The position numbers and the translations under genes were made by a program. From NCBI RefSeq assembly GCF_001417735.1, contig NZ_BBUZ01000024.1, positions 554,094 to 618,093 of the forward strand: DNA of 64,000 nt. The letters run 5' to 3'. The notes below the pieces were generated by a model. It saw nothing but the letters and a program-made list of their open reading frames with translations. It did not search any database and was not told the origin of the DNA. This DNA comes from Streptomyces sp. NBRC 110028 (GTDB lineage: Bacteria; Actinomycetota; Actinomycetes; Streptomycetales; Streptomycetaceae). Of this stretch, positions 25,553-33,621 are shown in pieces; positions within the stretch are counted from its first letter, which is position 1, and the number at the start of each line of letters is the position of its first letter.

Positions 25553-26376
25553 CGGCCCTGCCACCGGGGGGCGCGGCCGGCGGTGAACGCGGCGTGGAAC
25601 TCGGCGTAGTCGGCGCCGGTCATCAGCAGCGCCTGGGTCGACGCGTCCATCTCGATCGCGGCGGACAGCGGCATGTCGAGTTCGGCGGTGAGCAGCGCCT
25701 TGGTCTGGGCGAGGGCGAGGGAGGGGCCATCGGCCAGCCGCCGGGCGAGCGCCGCCGCTTGCGTCCCGGCCTGTCCCTCGTCGGCCAGCACGCTGATCAG
25801 TCCGATGCGCTCGGCCTCGGGGGCGCGGACCGGTTCGCCGAGCATCAGCAGCCGGGTGGCGTGGCCGAGCCCGACCACGCGGGGCAGCAGATAGGCGGCG
25901 CCCATGTCGCCGCCGGAGAGCCCGACCTTGGTGAAGAGGAAGGAGAAGCGGGCCGACGGGTCGGCGACCCGGAAGTCGGCGGCGAGCGCGAGGACGGCGC
26001 CCGCGCCCGCGGCGGCGCCGTGCACGGCGGCCACCACCGGGAAGGGGCACTCTCTCAAGCCGCGGACCACCTGCCCGGTCATCCGGTTGAAGTCGAGCAG
26101 CCGGCGGGTGTCCATGGCGAGGGTGGCGCCGATGATCTCGTCGACGTCGCCGCCGGAGCAGAAGCCGCGGCCCTCACCGCCGAGCACCAGGGCGCGTACG
26201 GAGCCGTCGCGGGCCAGCTCGGCGAGGAGGTCGCGCAGATCGGCGTAGGCGCCGAAGGTGAGCGCGTTGAGCTTCTCGGGGCGGGCGAGGGTGACGGTGG
26301 CGACGCCCTGGTCGAGGGTGAGGCGCAGATGCCGCCAGTCCTCGGTGCGGGGCGCGGAACCGGTGAACGGACTCAT
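25549..26376 (-). CDS. Enoyl-CoA hydratase/isomerase family protein
   Basis: About 275 residues. ATG 26376 (MSPFTG) lies 11 bases after a GGAGG; ATG 26385 is only two bases from it and less likely. Crotonase features are present: VATVTLARPEKLNALTFG, the oxyanion-hole loop GEGRGFCSGGDVDEI, and AAVHGAAAGAGAVLALAADFRVAD. The C-terminal TGADYAEFHAAFTAGRAPRW is typical. It is the first gene of the operon with the monooxygenase/reductase and probably acts on the ring-opened or alicyclic CoA intermediates. A candidate PaaX site lies upstream at 26449. Confidence 0.85.
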   Translation of the reverse strand: MSPFTGSAPRTEDWRHLRLTLDQGVATVTLARPEKLNALTFGAYADLRDLLAELARDGSVRALVLGGEGRGFCSGGDVDEIIGATLAMDTRRLLDFNRMTGQVVRGLRECPFPVVAAVHGAAAGAGAVLALAADFRVADPSARFSFLFTKVGLSGGDMGAAYLLPRVVGLGHATRLLMLGEPVRAPEAERIGLISVLADEGQAGTQAAALARRLADGPSLALAQTKALLTAELDMPLSAAIEMDASTQALLMTGADYAEFHAAFTAGRAPRWQGR

Positions 26377-26448
26377 GGGGGCCATGGCCTCCTTCAGCCG
26401 GACGGCTGGGTCTGCCTGGTGCCTGCCCTTTGAAGTTATCACCGGTAC

Positions 26449-26462
26449 GTGACCGTCGTCAC
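26449..26462. promoter_or_regulatory. GTGAC-N4-GTCAC site, probable PaaX operator
   Basis: GTGACCGTCGTCAC, perfectly inverted half-sites, lies 73 bp upstream of the enoyl-CoA hydratase start. It matches 12 of 14 bases of the site between the acyl-CoA dehydrogenase and ligase genes. Shared control of both catabolic arms is inferred. Confidence 0.5.
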
Positions 26463-26607
26463 GAGTGCGCGATAGGGCGGATGTGTGATCGGGGAGGACA
26501 TAAGTCCTCCCAAGAGTGGTCCATGGCCCCTTCCGGCACTATCGTCCGCTTCATACCGTCAAGGGCTGCGGTGTCCCTCCTCCCCGTCGACCGACTGGAC
26601 CAGTACG

Positions 26608-27183
26608 TTGCCCGATCCCACCCGCGCCGCCACCTGGCGCTTCGCACTGCCGCACACCACGGCCGCGGTGCCGCTGGCCCGTGCGCTGATCCGCAACACG
26701 CTGGCGGACATCGGCGCCCCCGTGGACGGTGACACGGCGGAGCTGCTGACGGCCGAGCTGGTCGCCAACGCCGTGCAGCACACGGCCGGGGACGAGCCGA
26801 TAGAGCTGGTGGTGGAGCTGGTGCCGACCGGCGGCTGGCAGGTCGAGGTGCACGACATGGACCCCACTCCGCCCGGCGGGTTCGGCGGACCGGACGACCA
26901 CGGTCCGGACGACCACGGTCCGGACGGCCACGGTCCGGACGGCCACGGTCCGGACGGCCCGCGGGAGGCCGTACGGGACGGCGTGCGCGATGACGTGCGC
27001 GAGTCCGACGGCCCGGGCCGCCCCGAGGGCCCGAAGAGACCCGACGCCCTCGCCGAACGGGGACGCGGACTGCTGCTCATCCGCGCCCTCAGCGCGGACA
27101 CCGGCTACCGCCCCACCCCCTACGGCAAGGCCGTCTGGTTCACACTGCCCCCGGCGGAAGCCCAGGAGGCCACGGAGGGGTGA
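26608..27183 (+). CDS. ATP-binding protein of the anti-sigma/SpoIIAB-like kinase group
   Basis: About 191 residues if TTG 26608 is the start; the frame is open from 26485 but the extra N-terminus is not protein-like. The HATPase fold is visible: ALPHTTAAVPLARALIRNTL, N-box LLTAELVANAVQHT, the Asp box VEVHDMDP and the G-box ERGRGLLLIRALS. Such proteins are usually cytoplasmic anti-sigma or anti-anti-sigma serine kinases in Streptomyces. An unusual insert of tandem Pro-Asp-Asp/Gly-His-Gly pentapeptides lies between the Asp box and the G-box, encoded by 15-bp DNA repeats. It is convergent with the ornithine carbamoyltransferase gene 9 bp away. Confidence 0.75.
   Translation: MPDPTRAATWRFALPHTTAAVPLARALIRNTLADIGAPVDGDTAELLTAELVANAVQHTAGDEPIELVVELVPTGGWQVEVHDMDPTPPGGFGGPDDHGPDDHGPDGHGPDGHGPDGPREAVRDGVRDDVRESDGPGRPEGPKRPDALAERGRGLLLIRALSADTGYRPTPYGKAVWFTLPPAEAQEATEG
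26890..26958 (+). repeat. Tandem 15-bp repeat, about 4.6 copies
   Basis: The unit CCGGACGACCACGGT, then CCGGACGGCCACGGT, is repeated four times plus a partial copy. It encodes PD(D/G)HG pentapeptides inside the HATPase protein, between the Asp box and the G-box. Copy number probably varies between strains. Confidence 0.8.
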
Positions 27184-27192
27184 CGGCTTCGG

Positions 27193-28194
27193 CTACGCGC
27201 CGAGCGTCGCGACCAGCACCGCCTTGATGGTGTGCATCCGGTTCTCCGCCTCGTCGAAGACGACCGAGTGCTCCGACTCGAAGACCTCCTCGGTGACCTC
27301 CAGCTCGGTCAGCCCGTGCCGCTCGTGGATCTCCCGGCCCACGTCGGTGCCCAGGTCGTGGAAGGCCGGGAGGCAGTGCAGGAACTTCACGGCGTCGTTG
27401 CCGGTGGCGCGCAGCACGTCCATCGTCACCGCGTACGGCCCCAGCAGGGCTATCCGCTCGTCCCACACCTCCTTGGGCTCGCCCATGGACACCCAGACGT
27501 CGGTGGCGATGAAGTCCGCCCCGCGCACGCCCTCGGAGACGTCCTCGGTGAGGGTGATGCGGGCGCCGGAGGCCTCGGCCATCTGACGCGCCAGCTCCAC
27601 GATCGTGTTGTCCGGCCACAGCAGCTTGGGCGCGACGATCCGGACATCCATGCCCAGCAGGGCGCCGGTGACGAGGTAGGAGTTGCCCATGTTGTACCGG
27701 GCGTCGCCGAGGTAGGCGTAGGCGATCCGGTCCAGCGGCTTGGTGCTGTGCTCGGTCATGGTGAGGATGTCGGCGAGCATCTGGGTGGGGTGCCACTCGT
27801 CGGTGAGGCCGTTGTAGACCGGCACTCCGGCGTGGGCGGCCAGCTCCTCGACGACGCCCTGACCGTGTCCGCGGTACTCGATCGCGTCGTACATCCGGCC
27901 GAGCACCCGCGCCGTGTCCTTGACCGATTCCTTGTGCCCGATCTGCGAGCCGGTCGGGTCGAGGTACGTGGTGGAGGCGCCCTGGTCGGCGGCGGCGACC
28001 TCGAAGGCGCAGCGGGTGCGGGTGGAGGTCTTCTCGAAGATCAGGGCGATGTTCCTGCCCTGGAGCCGACGCGTCTCCGCGCCCGCGCGCTTGGCCGCCT
28101 TCAGCTCGGCCGACAGGTCGACCAGGTGCCGGAACTCCTGCGCGGTGAAGTCCAGCTCCTTGAGGAAGTGGCGGCCGGTGAGGTCAATCGCCAT
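27193..28194 (-). CDS. arcB: Ornithine carbamoyltransferase
   Basis: The product is 333 residues. Carbamoyl-phosphate-binding STRTR at 57-61 ([12 protein letters not shown]), the HPTQ motif ([14 protein letters not shown]) and the ornithine-binding HCLP loop (KFLHCLPAF) are all present, so it is a complete OTCase. It lies downstream of arginine deiminase on the same strand, which points to the catabolic (citrulline phosphorolysis) role rather than biosynthesis; this is inferred from context. A 159-bp gap with an AT-rich dyad separates the two genes, so it probably has its own promoter. No carbamate kinase or arginine/ornithine antiporter gene is in the window. Confidence 0.9.
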   Translation of the reverse strand: MAIDLTGRHFLKELDFTAQEFRHLVDLSAELKAAKRAGAETRRLQGRNIALIFEKTSTRTRCAFEVAAADQGASTTYLDPTGSQIGHKESVKDTARVLGRMYDAIEYRGHGQGVVEELAAHAGVPVYNGLTDEWHPTQMLADILTMTEHSTKPLDRIAYAYLGDARYNMGNSYLVTGALLGMDVRIVAPKLLWPDNTIVELARQMAEASGARITLTEDVSEGVRGADFIATDVWVSMGEPKEVWDERIALLGPYAVTMDVLRATGNDAVKFLHCLPAFHDLGTDVGREIHERHGLTELEVTEEVFESEHSVVFDEAENRMHTIKAVLVATLGA

Positions 28195-28291
28195 GGGTGG
28201 GCTCCTATATCGCGGCGGTCGAGCGGGTCGAGCGGTCGGACGGGGTGGGCGTGGTCGCAGCGCACATCACTCCGACCGGAACCATGGAAGC

Positions 28292-28311
28292 ATATACGAG
28301 CAGCTGTATAT
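28292..28311. promoter_or_regulatory. AT-rich dyad upstream of arcB
   Basis: ATATAC-N8-GTATAT in the gap between arcA and arcB, followed by further TATA steps, is the most AT-rich patch for several kb. It lies about 98-117 bp upstream of the arcB start. An arginine-responsive regulator or a promoter core is possible; no known consensus is matched exactly. Confidence 0.4.
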
Positions 28312-28353
28312 ATACGGAGGCGCGGGGGTGATCCCGCCGTTACGGCACCACGG

Positions 28354-29583
28354 CTACGACTCCACGGCGTCCCGCTCGACCGGGCAGCTCATGCAGCGCG
28401 GCCCGCCCCGGCCCCGGCCCAGCTCGCTGCCCGGGATGTCGATGACCTCGATACCGCGCTTGCGCAGGAAGGTGTTGGTCGTCGCGTTCCGCTCGTAGGC
28501 GACGACCACGCCCGGCTCGACCGCGAGCACGTTGCAGCCGTCGTCCCACTGCTCGCGCTCCGCCGCGTGCACGTCCTGGGTGGCGGTGAGCACCCGGATG
28601 GCGTCCAGGCCGAGGGCCGCGGCTATGGCGCGGTGCATGTGCTCCGGCGGATGGTCGGTGACCTTCAGCTCCTGGCCGCCCGCGCCCGGCTCGATGGTGT
28701 ACGAGCGGAGCATCCCGAGCCCCGCGTACTGGGTGAAGGTGTCCCCGTCGACCATCGTCATCACCGTGTCGAGGTGCATGAAGGCGCGCCCCTTGGGCAT
28801 GTCGAGCGCCACGATCGTACGGGCGGAACCGGCCTCGAAGAGCCGATGGGCCAGCATCTCCACCGCCTGTGGGGTGGTCCGCTCGCTCATGCCGATCAGC
28901 ACCGCGCCCTTGCCGAGCACCAGCACGTCGCCGCCCTCGATCGTCGAGGGGTACGCGGCCTGGCCCTCCGACCAGACGTGGAAGTCCTCGTCGGCGAACA
29001 GGGGGTGGTGGCGGTAGACGGCCTCGTAGTGCACCGTCTCGTGCCAGCGGGCCGGCCAGCGCATCGCGTTGATGGCCACCCCGTCGTACACCCAGGCGGA
29101 GGCGTCCCGGGTGAAGAGGTGGTTGGGCAGCGGGTTCACCAGGAAGTCGTCGGGCTCCATGGCGTGGAAGCGGATGGAGACCGGCTCCGGGAACCGCGCC
29201 AGATACTCCCGCTTGGTGATGCCGCCGATCAGCGCCTCGGTCAGCTCCGGGGCGGTCAGCTCGTCGAACGCCGCGCGCAGCCGGTCGGTGGCCAGCGGGC
29301 CGTACTCCTTCTCGTCGAAGACCCGGTCCAGCACCAGGGACCGCGCCTCGGCCAGGGCCAGGCTCTCGGCCAGCAGGTCACCGAACAGATGGACCTCGAC
29401 GCCCCGGTCGCGCAGCACGTCCGCGAATCCGTCGTGCTCCTGACGGGCCCGGCGCACCCACAGGACGTCGTCGAAGAGGAGCGCGTCCCGGTTGGAGGGG
29501 GTGAGCCGCTTCAGCTCCAGGTCGGGACGGTGCAGAATGACGCGGCGCAGCCGCCCGGCCTCCGAGTCCACATGGAATCCCAT
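28354..29583 (-). CDS. arcA: Arginine deiminase
   Basis: The product is 409 residues. The guanidino-group-modifying fold is clear: [53 protein letters not shown] and the C-terminal catalytic cysteine in PRCMSCP (Cys397). It converts arginine to citrulline and ammonia, and arcB downstream could process citrulline. An 8-bp inverted repeat straddles its start codon (29572-29591). The length is normal for the family. Arginine deiminase supplies ATP under low oxygen in many bacteria; in Streptomyces it could also serve pH or nitrogen needs. Confidence 0.92.
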   Translation of the reverse strand: MGFHVDSEAGRLRRVILHRPDLELKRLTPSNRDALLFDDVLWVRRARQEHDGFADVLRDRGVEVHLFGDLLAESLALAEARSLVLDRVFDEKEYGPLATDRLRAAFDELTAPELTEALIGGITKREYLARFPEPVSIRFHAMEPDDFLVNPLPNHLFTRDASAWVYDGVAINAMRWPARWHETVHYEAVYRHHPLFADEDFHVWSEGQAAYPSTIEGGDVLVLGKGAVLIGMSERTTPQAVEMLAHRLFEAGSARTIVALDMPKGRAFMHLDTVMTMVDGDTFTQYAGLGMLRSYTIEPGAGGQELKVTDHPPEHMHRAIAAALGLDAIRVLTATQDVHAAEREQWDDGCNVLAVEPGVVVAYERNATTNTFLRKRGIEVIDIPGSELGRGRGGPRCMSCPVERDAVES

Positions 29584-29591
29584 GATTCCAT
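29572..29591. repeat. Inverted repeat across the arcA start codon
   Basis: ATGGAATC and GATTCCAT are separated by CCAT, whose complement includes the arcA start codon. In the transcript this is an 8-bp stem with the AUG in a 4-nt loop. It could affect translation or be a regulator site, or be chance. Confidence 0.45.
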
Positions 29592-29692
29592 CTTCGCCGT
29601 TCCGGGCCCGCCGCGGATGTCCCGCGACACAAGTCGTGGCCGAGGCCCCGGCCGGACCCTCCGGCCTGACCGCCCCGGTCAGACCGCCCCCG

Positions 29693-30487
29693 TCAGACCG
29701 CGGCCAGGATGACGATCAGGACCAGGGCCACGGCCAGGAAGCCCAGCAGGGCCGAGACCCACAGCTGACCGGGCTGCAGATCGATACGGCCGCCGCCGTC
29801 CTCGGGGCCGCGGCGGCGGCCGGGCCACGTGGCGGACCGGCGGGCGGCACGGGGGCCGGCCTCCGCGCGCTCCCGGCACCCCTCATGCTCCCGGCACTCC
29901 TCCGCCAGCCCGCCGAACAGCGCCTTCCAGCCCTTCTCCCCGAAGCCGGTGACCTGCCGGGCGGCGACGATCCGGCGCACCACCTCGCGCCCCGCGCCGT
30001 CGCCCGCCGCCCACAGCCCGGGCAGGACGCACGCCATCAGCTCGGGCACGGCGCCCCGGTCGGCGTACGGGCGCACCAGGCCCTCGTACAGCATCAGCGC
30101 GTTGCGTACCCGAAGCCGGTCGCCGCCGCCCGGCTGATCGAGGTAGAGGTGGGCGATCAGCACCTTCTCGCAGACCGCGTCGGCGAGCCGTGGCCCGCGC
30201 TCTGGGGCGCGGCGCACCAGCTCGACGACGACGCGGGTGGCCCGGTCTGCGGGCAGCCCCGCGTCGAGCGCGCTCAGCAGCAGCCCGTCGTCGGCCTCGC
30301 GCAGTGCCGCGGGGAGGGCGTCGCCGCCGTGGCGCAGCGCCTCGCGCAGGGCGCGCTGGGTGCGTACGGCGCCCACCGGCGGCCGGGCCGGGTCGCCGCC
30401 CGTGTCCTGCGAGTGCTCCGTGTTCCGTATGGGTCCCGTGTCCTGGGTGTACTCCGTGTCCTGGGTGTACTCCGTGTCCTTCACCAT
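29693..30487 (-). CDS. Protein of unknown function with C-terminal TM segment
   Basis: The product is 264 residues. ATG 30487 follows GGAGAGGGA and lies 15 bp after the stop of the STAND-like gene, so the two form an operon. The N-terminal 30 residues contain a short repeat ([14 protein letters not shown]). The middle (about 45-205) is helical, Arg/Leu/Ala-rich, with [23 protein letters not shown] and [15 protein letters not shown]. The last 25 residues are strongly hydrophobic ([19 protein letters not shown]) and form a C-tail anchor. The family is not recognised. Context suggests a membrane partner of the upstream NTPase-like protein. Confidence 0.6.
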   Translation of the reverse strand: MVKDTEYTQDTEYTQDTGPIRNTEHSQDTGGDPARPPVGAVRTQRALREALRHGGDALPAALREADDGLLLSALDAGLPADRATRVVVELVRRAPERGPRLADAVCEKVLIAHLYLDQPGGGDRLRVRNALMLYEGLVRPYADRGAVPELMACVLPGLWAAGDGAGREVVRRIVAARQVTGFGEKGWKALFGGLAEECREHEGCRERAEAGPRAARRSATWPGRRRGPEDGGGRIDLQPGQLWVSALLGFLAVALVLIVILAAV

Positions 30488-30501
30488 CGACGTCCCTCTC
30501 C

Positions 30502-32571
30502 TCACAGCGCTTCCAGCACCTCCCGGATCCGGGTGGCCGCCCGTACGTCGAGCGGTTCGTCACCGTCGTGCGCCAGCCGGGGCAGGAAGCCGTACAACAC
30601 CGCCAGCTGGCGGTCGTCGCGGGCGCCCCGCCGGATCCAGCCGACCAGCGCGTCTTCGGCCGCGGTCGCCGACCGGGCCCAGGTCAGGGCGGCCCGCAGC
30701 AGTTCGGCGAGCTGCGGTGCGCTGCCCGGGCGGGCCGCCAGCAGCGCGGTGGCCAGCGGCCAGGCGGTGTACGGCTCCAGCTCCGGCACCTCGCCCAGCC
30801 CCCACAGATGGGAGGTCCGGGTGGTGACGGCGCGCAGCACCGTCAGCAGCGCCAGGTCCCGGAGCGGCCGCCGGGTGTCGTGCAGCCAGTGGGTGAGCCC
30901 GGCGAGCACGGCCTCCGGTTCCGTCCCGGCCAGCAGCCGCAGCACGCTGTACGAGGTGATCCGGCCGTCGTCCTCGTGCGCCAGCCGGGCCAGCTCCTCC
31001 AGGGACGCCCGGACCGAGCCCGCCGCGAGGCCGTAGCCGTGGGCGAGGACCGCCGTCTCGCGCTCATGCTCGTCGTCGCCGAGCGCCCAGCCGCGCAGCA
31101 GGCCGTCCACGGCGGGCCGTACGCCCTCGTCGCGGGCCGCCTCGGCGAGCGCGGTGGCCGCCGCCATCCGCTGCACCGGGCTGTCGGCGCGGGCCAGCGG
31201 CAGCAGCAGTTCGACGAAGCCGTACAGATAGTCGCGGGCGCAGAGCACGCCCGCGGCGACCGCCGCGCGCACCCACACCTGGGGGCGCGGATCGTCGCAC
31301 AGGGCGCGCAGCCAGCGGGCCATCGGGCCGCGGACGTTGTGGTGGCCGTCCCACGCCTCGTACAGCACCGCGGACGCCAGCCGCCGCCCCTGGAACCGGA
31401 CGGCGCGGACCGGGACCGACGCGTCGCCCAGGTCCTCCACGCCGTCGCCGCACACCGCGCGCGCCGCGGCGAGCCCCGCGCCGGGGCGAGCGGCGAACAG
31501 CTGGCGCCCGGGCGCGTACTGCGGGTCGAGCGTGACGGCCAGCTCCCAGGTCAGCAGTTCGGCGGCCTCGGCGGTGAGGCTGTGCGCGGAGCCGTTGAAG
31601 ACGGCGAGCGCGATCCGCAGCGCCGCCGTACGCAGGGCGGGCAGCGCGGCGGGCAGCGTGCCGGGGCGGCCCGCGCCGTCGAACCACGCGCGGGCCTGGT
31701 CCGGGGCGAAGGCCCGGCAGCGCTCCCGCAGCCCTTCGTCGGACAGCCGGCCCTCGGCGTGGGCGGCGAGGTGCCCGGCGAGCCGGGCGGCCTCGCCGGG
31801 GCGCGGCTCGTCCAGGCCGAGCGCTTCGGCCACATCGGGGCGGGCGGCGGTGGCGCGGGCGAGGTCCAGCAGCTCGGCGGGCTTGTCCGCGAGCAGGTCG
31901 GACAGCTGGTGGTCCAGCACCTCGGCGGCGTCCGGGGGTTCGTACGGTACGGCGTGGCGGCGGGCGCTCAGCAGCCGGTCGGCGGCCGGGCCGTCCGCGA
32001 CCAGGACGACGGCGAACGCCTCGCGCTCGGCGAAGTGGGCGCGCAGCCGGTCCAGGAGGGGGCCGGGGTCGGTGTCGTCGGCGGGCAGTTCGAGGAGGTA
32101 GCCGTGGCCGCGCTCGGTCCGCTGCGCGGTGGGGGCGGCGCCCGGCCCGAGCCGGATCACGCCACCGCCCGCCGCCTCGGCCTCTCCCTCGGTCGGGCCG
32201 TCTCCCTCGGTCAGGTCCGCCAGGAGCGCGAGCCCGGTCCAGGCACGGCCGGTGCCGGGTTCGCCGCACAGGGCGAGGAGGTGGGTGCGGCGCAGCCGCT
32301 CCCGCATCGCGGCGTAACCGGGGACGGGCCGGTAGACCCGGCGCAGCCGCGCCAGCTCCTCGCGGGCGACCGGCCCTTCGGGCAGCGGACGGTGCTCGTC
32401 CCCGCCCGGCGGGCGCGGCGGGCAGTCGGTGAGGCGCAGATGCGCGCGCGCCTCGCGCGCCGTGCGGGCGCCACCCGCCTCCCCCGCGCCCTCCAGCGGA
32501 CCGCCCCTCGGGATGTCCAGCCGCCGCGGGCCCGGTTCCGCCGGGATGCCGATGTCGTCCGGTCCGCTCAT
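30502..32571 (-). CDS. STAND-like protein with degenerate P-loop and helical repeats
   Basis: The product is 689 residues from ATG 32571; the frame upstream is not protein-like. After a Pro/Gly-rich N-terminus, a P-loop-like segment reads LLALCGEPGTGRAWTGLALL near residue 110, with Arg in place of the Walker A lysine. A hydrophobic FAVVLVADGPAADRLL may stand for Walker B. Residues from about 330 on are alpha-helical repeats (HEAT/ARM-like, for example PQVWVRAAVAAGVLCARDYLYGF). This layout resembles STAND NTPases, which act as switches or sensors. The gene is followed by a membrane-anchored protein gene and preceded by a Crp/Fnr regulator gene 268 bp upstream. The function is unknown. Confidence 0.6.
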   Translation of the reverse strand: MSGPDDIGIPAEPGPRRLDIPRGGPLEGAGEAGGARTAREARAHLRLTDCPPRPPGGDEHRPLPEGPVAREELARLRRVYRPVPGYAAMRERLRRTHLLALCGEPGTGRAWTGLALLADLTEGDGPTEGEAEAAGGGVIRLGPGAAPTAQRTERGHGYLLELPADDTDPGPLLDRLRAHFAEREAFAVVLVADGPAADRLLSARRHAVPYEPPDAAEVLDHQLSDLLADKPAELLDLARATAARPDVAEALGLDEPRPGEAARLAGHLAAHAEGRLSDEGLRERCRAFAPDQARAWFDGAGRPGTLPAALPALRTAALRIALAVFNGSAHSLTAEAAELLTWELAVTLDPQYAPGRQLFAARPGAGLAAARAVCGDGVEDLGDASVPVRAVRFQGRRLASAVLYEAWDGHHNVRGPMARWLRALCDDPRPQVWVRAAVAAGVLCARDYLYGFVELLLPLARADSPVQRMAAATALAEAARDEGVRPAVDGLLRGWALGDDEHERETAVLAHGYGLAAGSVRASLEELARLAHEDDGRITSYSVLRLLAGTEPEAVLAGLTHWLHDTRRPLRDLALLTVLRAVTTRTSHLWGLGEVPELEPYTAWPLATALLAARPGSAPQLAELLRAALTWARSATAAEDALVGWIRRGARDDRQLAVLYGFLPRLAHDGDEPLDVRAATRIREVLEAL

Positions 32572-32839
32572 CGCCCGCCGTCCTTCATGCCGTGGTCCCC
32601 GTGGGTCCTCGTACGTTCCTCGGGGGTGGCGTCCTTGGAGGCAGGCCCGGAAGCGGGCGGCGAAGCCTCTCCCCCGATCCGCCCCGCCGCCCTTCTCCGG
32701 TGCCAGGCACTGGGCCGTGTGCACCCCCGTCGCACACGGTCCCGTTCACCTGTGCCACCACCAGAATGGGCCGGGCGCGGGGCGGGGGCTGTAGCCGTTT
32801 ACACAGTCGCGCGCACTCGCGGGGCGTGCGCGCCCGCGC

Positions 32840-33559
32840 TCATTCGCAGGGGCGCGCTGGGATGTGCTCCCCCGTCGCACGCCCCTCGGCCAGCAGCCGC
32901 AGCAGTCCGATGTTCCGCACCTCGAAGCGGCGCGAGGCGGTCCGTACGACGCCCTGGTCGCGCAGCAGCCGCAACGCCTTGGCGACGGCCTCCCGGGTCG
33001 AGCCCACGGCGGCGGCGATGTCGTGTTGCGGCAGCGGCAGATCGACGGCGATGGCCCCGCCGGGACCGGTGTGCCCGGTGCGTTCGGCGATCTCGACCAG
33101 CCGGGCGGCCAGCCGCTGGAGCACCTTCTCGGAGGCGAGGGAGCGCCGTTCGCCGTCGGAGCTGCGCAGCCGGGAGCTGAACTGGCGCATGATCAATACG
33201 GTGGCGACCGGCCGCGCGGCCAGATAGGCGCGGAACCGGTCGCCGGAGACCACGACCGCCTCCATCCGGCCCAGCGCGGTGACGGTGGCACTGCGCGAGC
33301 CGTGGTCCACCGCGGCCTGGTCCCCCACCACCTCGCCCGCGCCGCGCAGCGCCAGGATCAGCCGCACCCCGCGCTCGGTCTCCACGGAGACGGTGGCCCA
33401 GCCGGAGACGATCGCGACGACGAAGGTGGTGCGGTCGTGCTCGCGCAGGACGACCTCGGAGGGTTCGTACGTCCGCGGGCTGCCGAGCGTGAGCAGCGCG
33501 CGCCGGTCATCGGCGGGAAGCGCGTGCAGAAAGGGCCGGCCGTCCTCGAAGAGACTCAT
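32840..33559 (-). CDS. Crp/Fnr-family transcriptional regulator
   Basis: The product is 239 residues. An N-terminal cyclic-nucleotide-binding beta-barrel (EVVLREHDRTTFVVAIVSGWATVSVE, LRGAGEVVGDQAAVD) is followed by a dimer helix. A winged helix lies at about 180-215 (LPQHDIAAAVGSTREAVAKALRLLRDQGVV). No Fe-S cysteine cluster at the N-terminus was seen, so it is not an oxygen-sensing Fnr. Its target is unknown; the STAND-like operon downstream on the same strand is an obvious candidate. The 268 bp between it and the STAND-like gene contain no other gene. Confidence 0.85.
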   Translation of the reverse strand: MSLFEDGRPFLHALPADDRRALLTLGSPRTYEPSEVVLREHDRTTFVVAIVSGWATVSVETERGVRLILALRGAGEVVGDQAAVDHGSRSATVTALGRMEAVVVSGDRFRAYLAARPVATVLIMRQFSSRLRSSDGERRSLASEKVLQRLAARLVEIAERTGHTGPGGAIAVDLPLPQHDIAAAVGSTREAVAKALRLLRDQGVVRTASRRFEVRNIGLLRLLAEGRATGEHIPARPCE

Positions 33560-33621
33560 CCGCCCTCCCGCCTCGCTGGTGGCTCGTCAGGTTGCGGAGA
33601 ACCGATGGGATGACGAGCACG

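Noticed and set aside
26890-26958. CRISPR-like array
   Set aside because: The units are contiguous 15-bp coding repeats without spacers.
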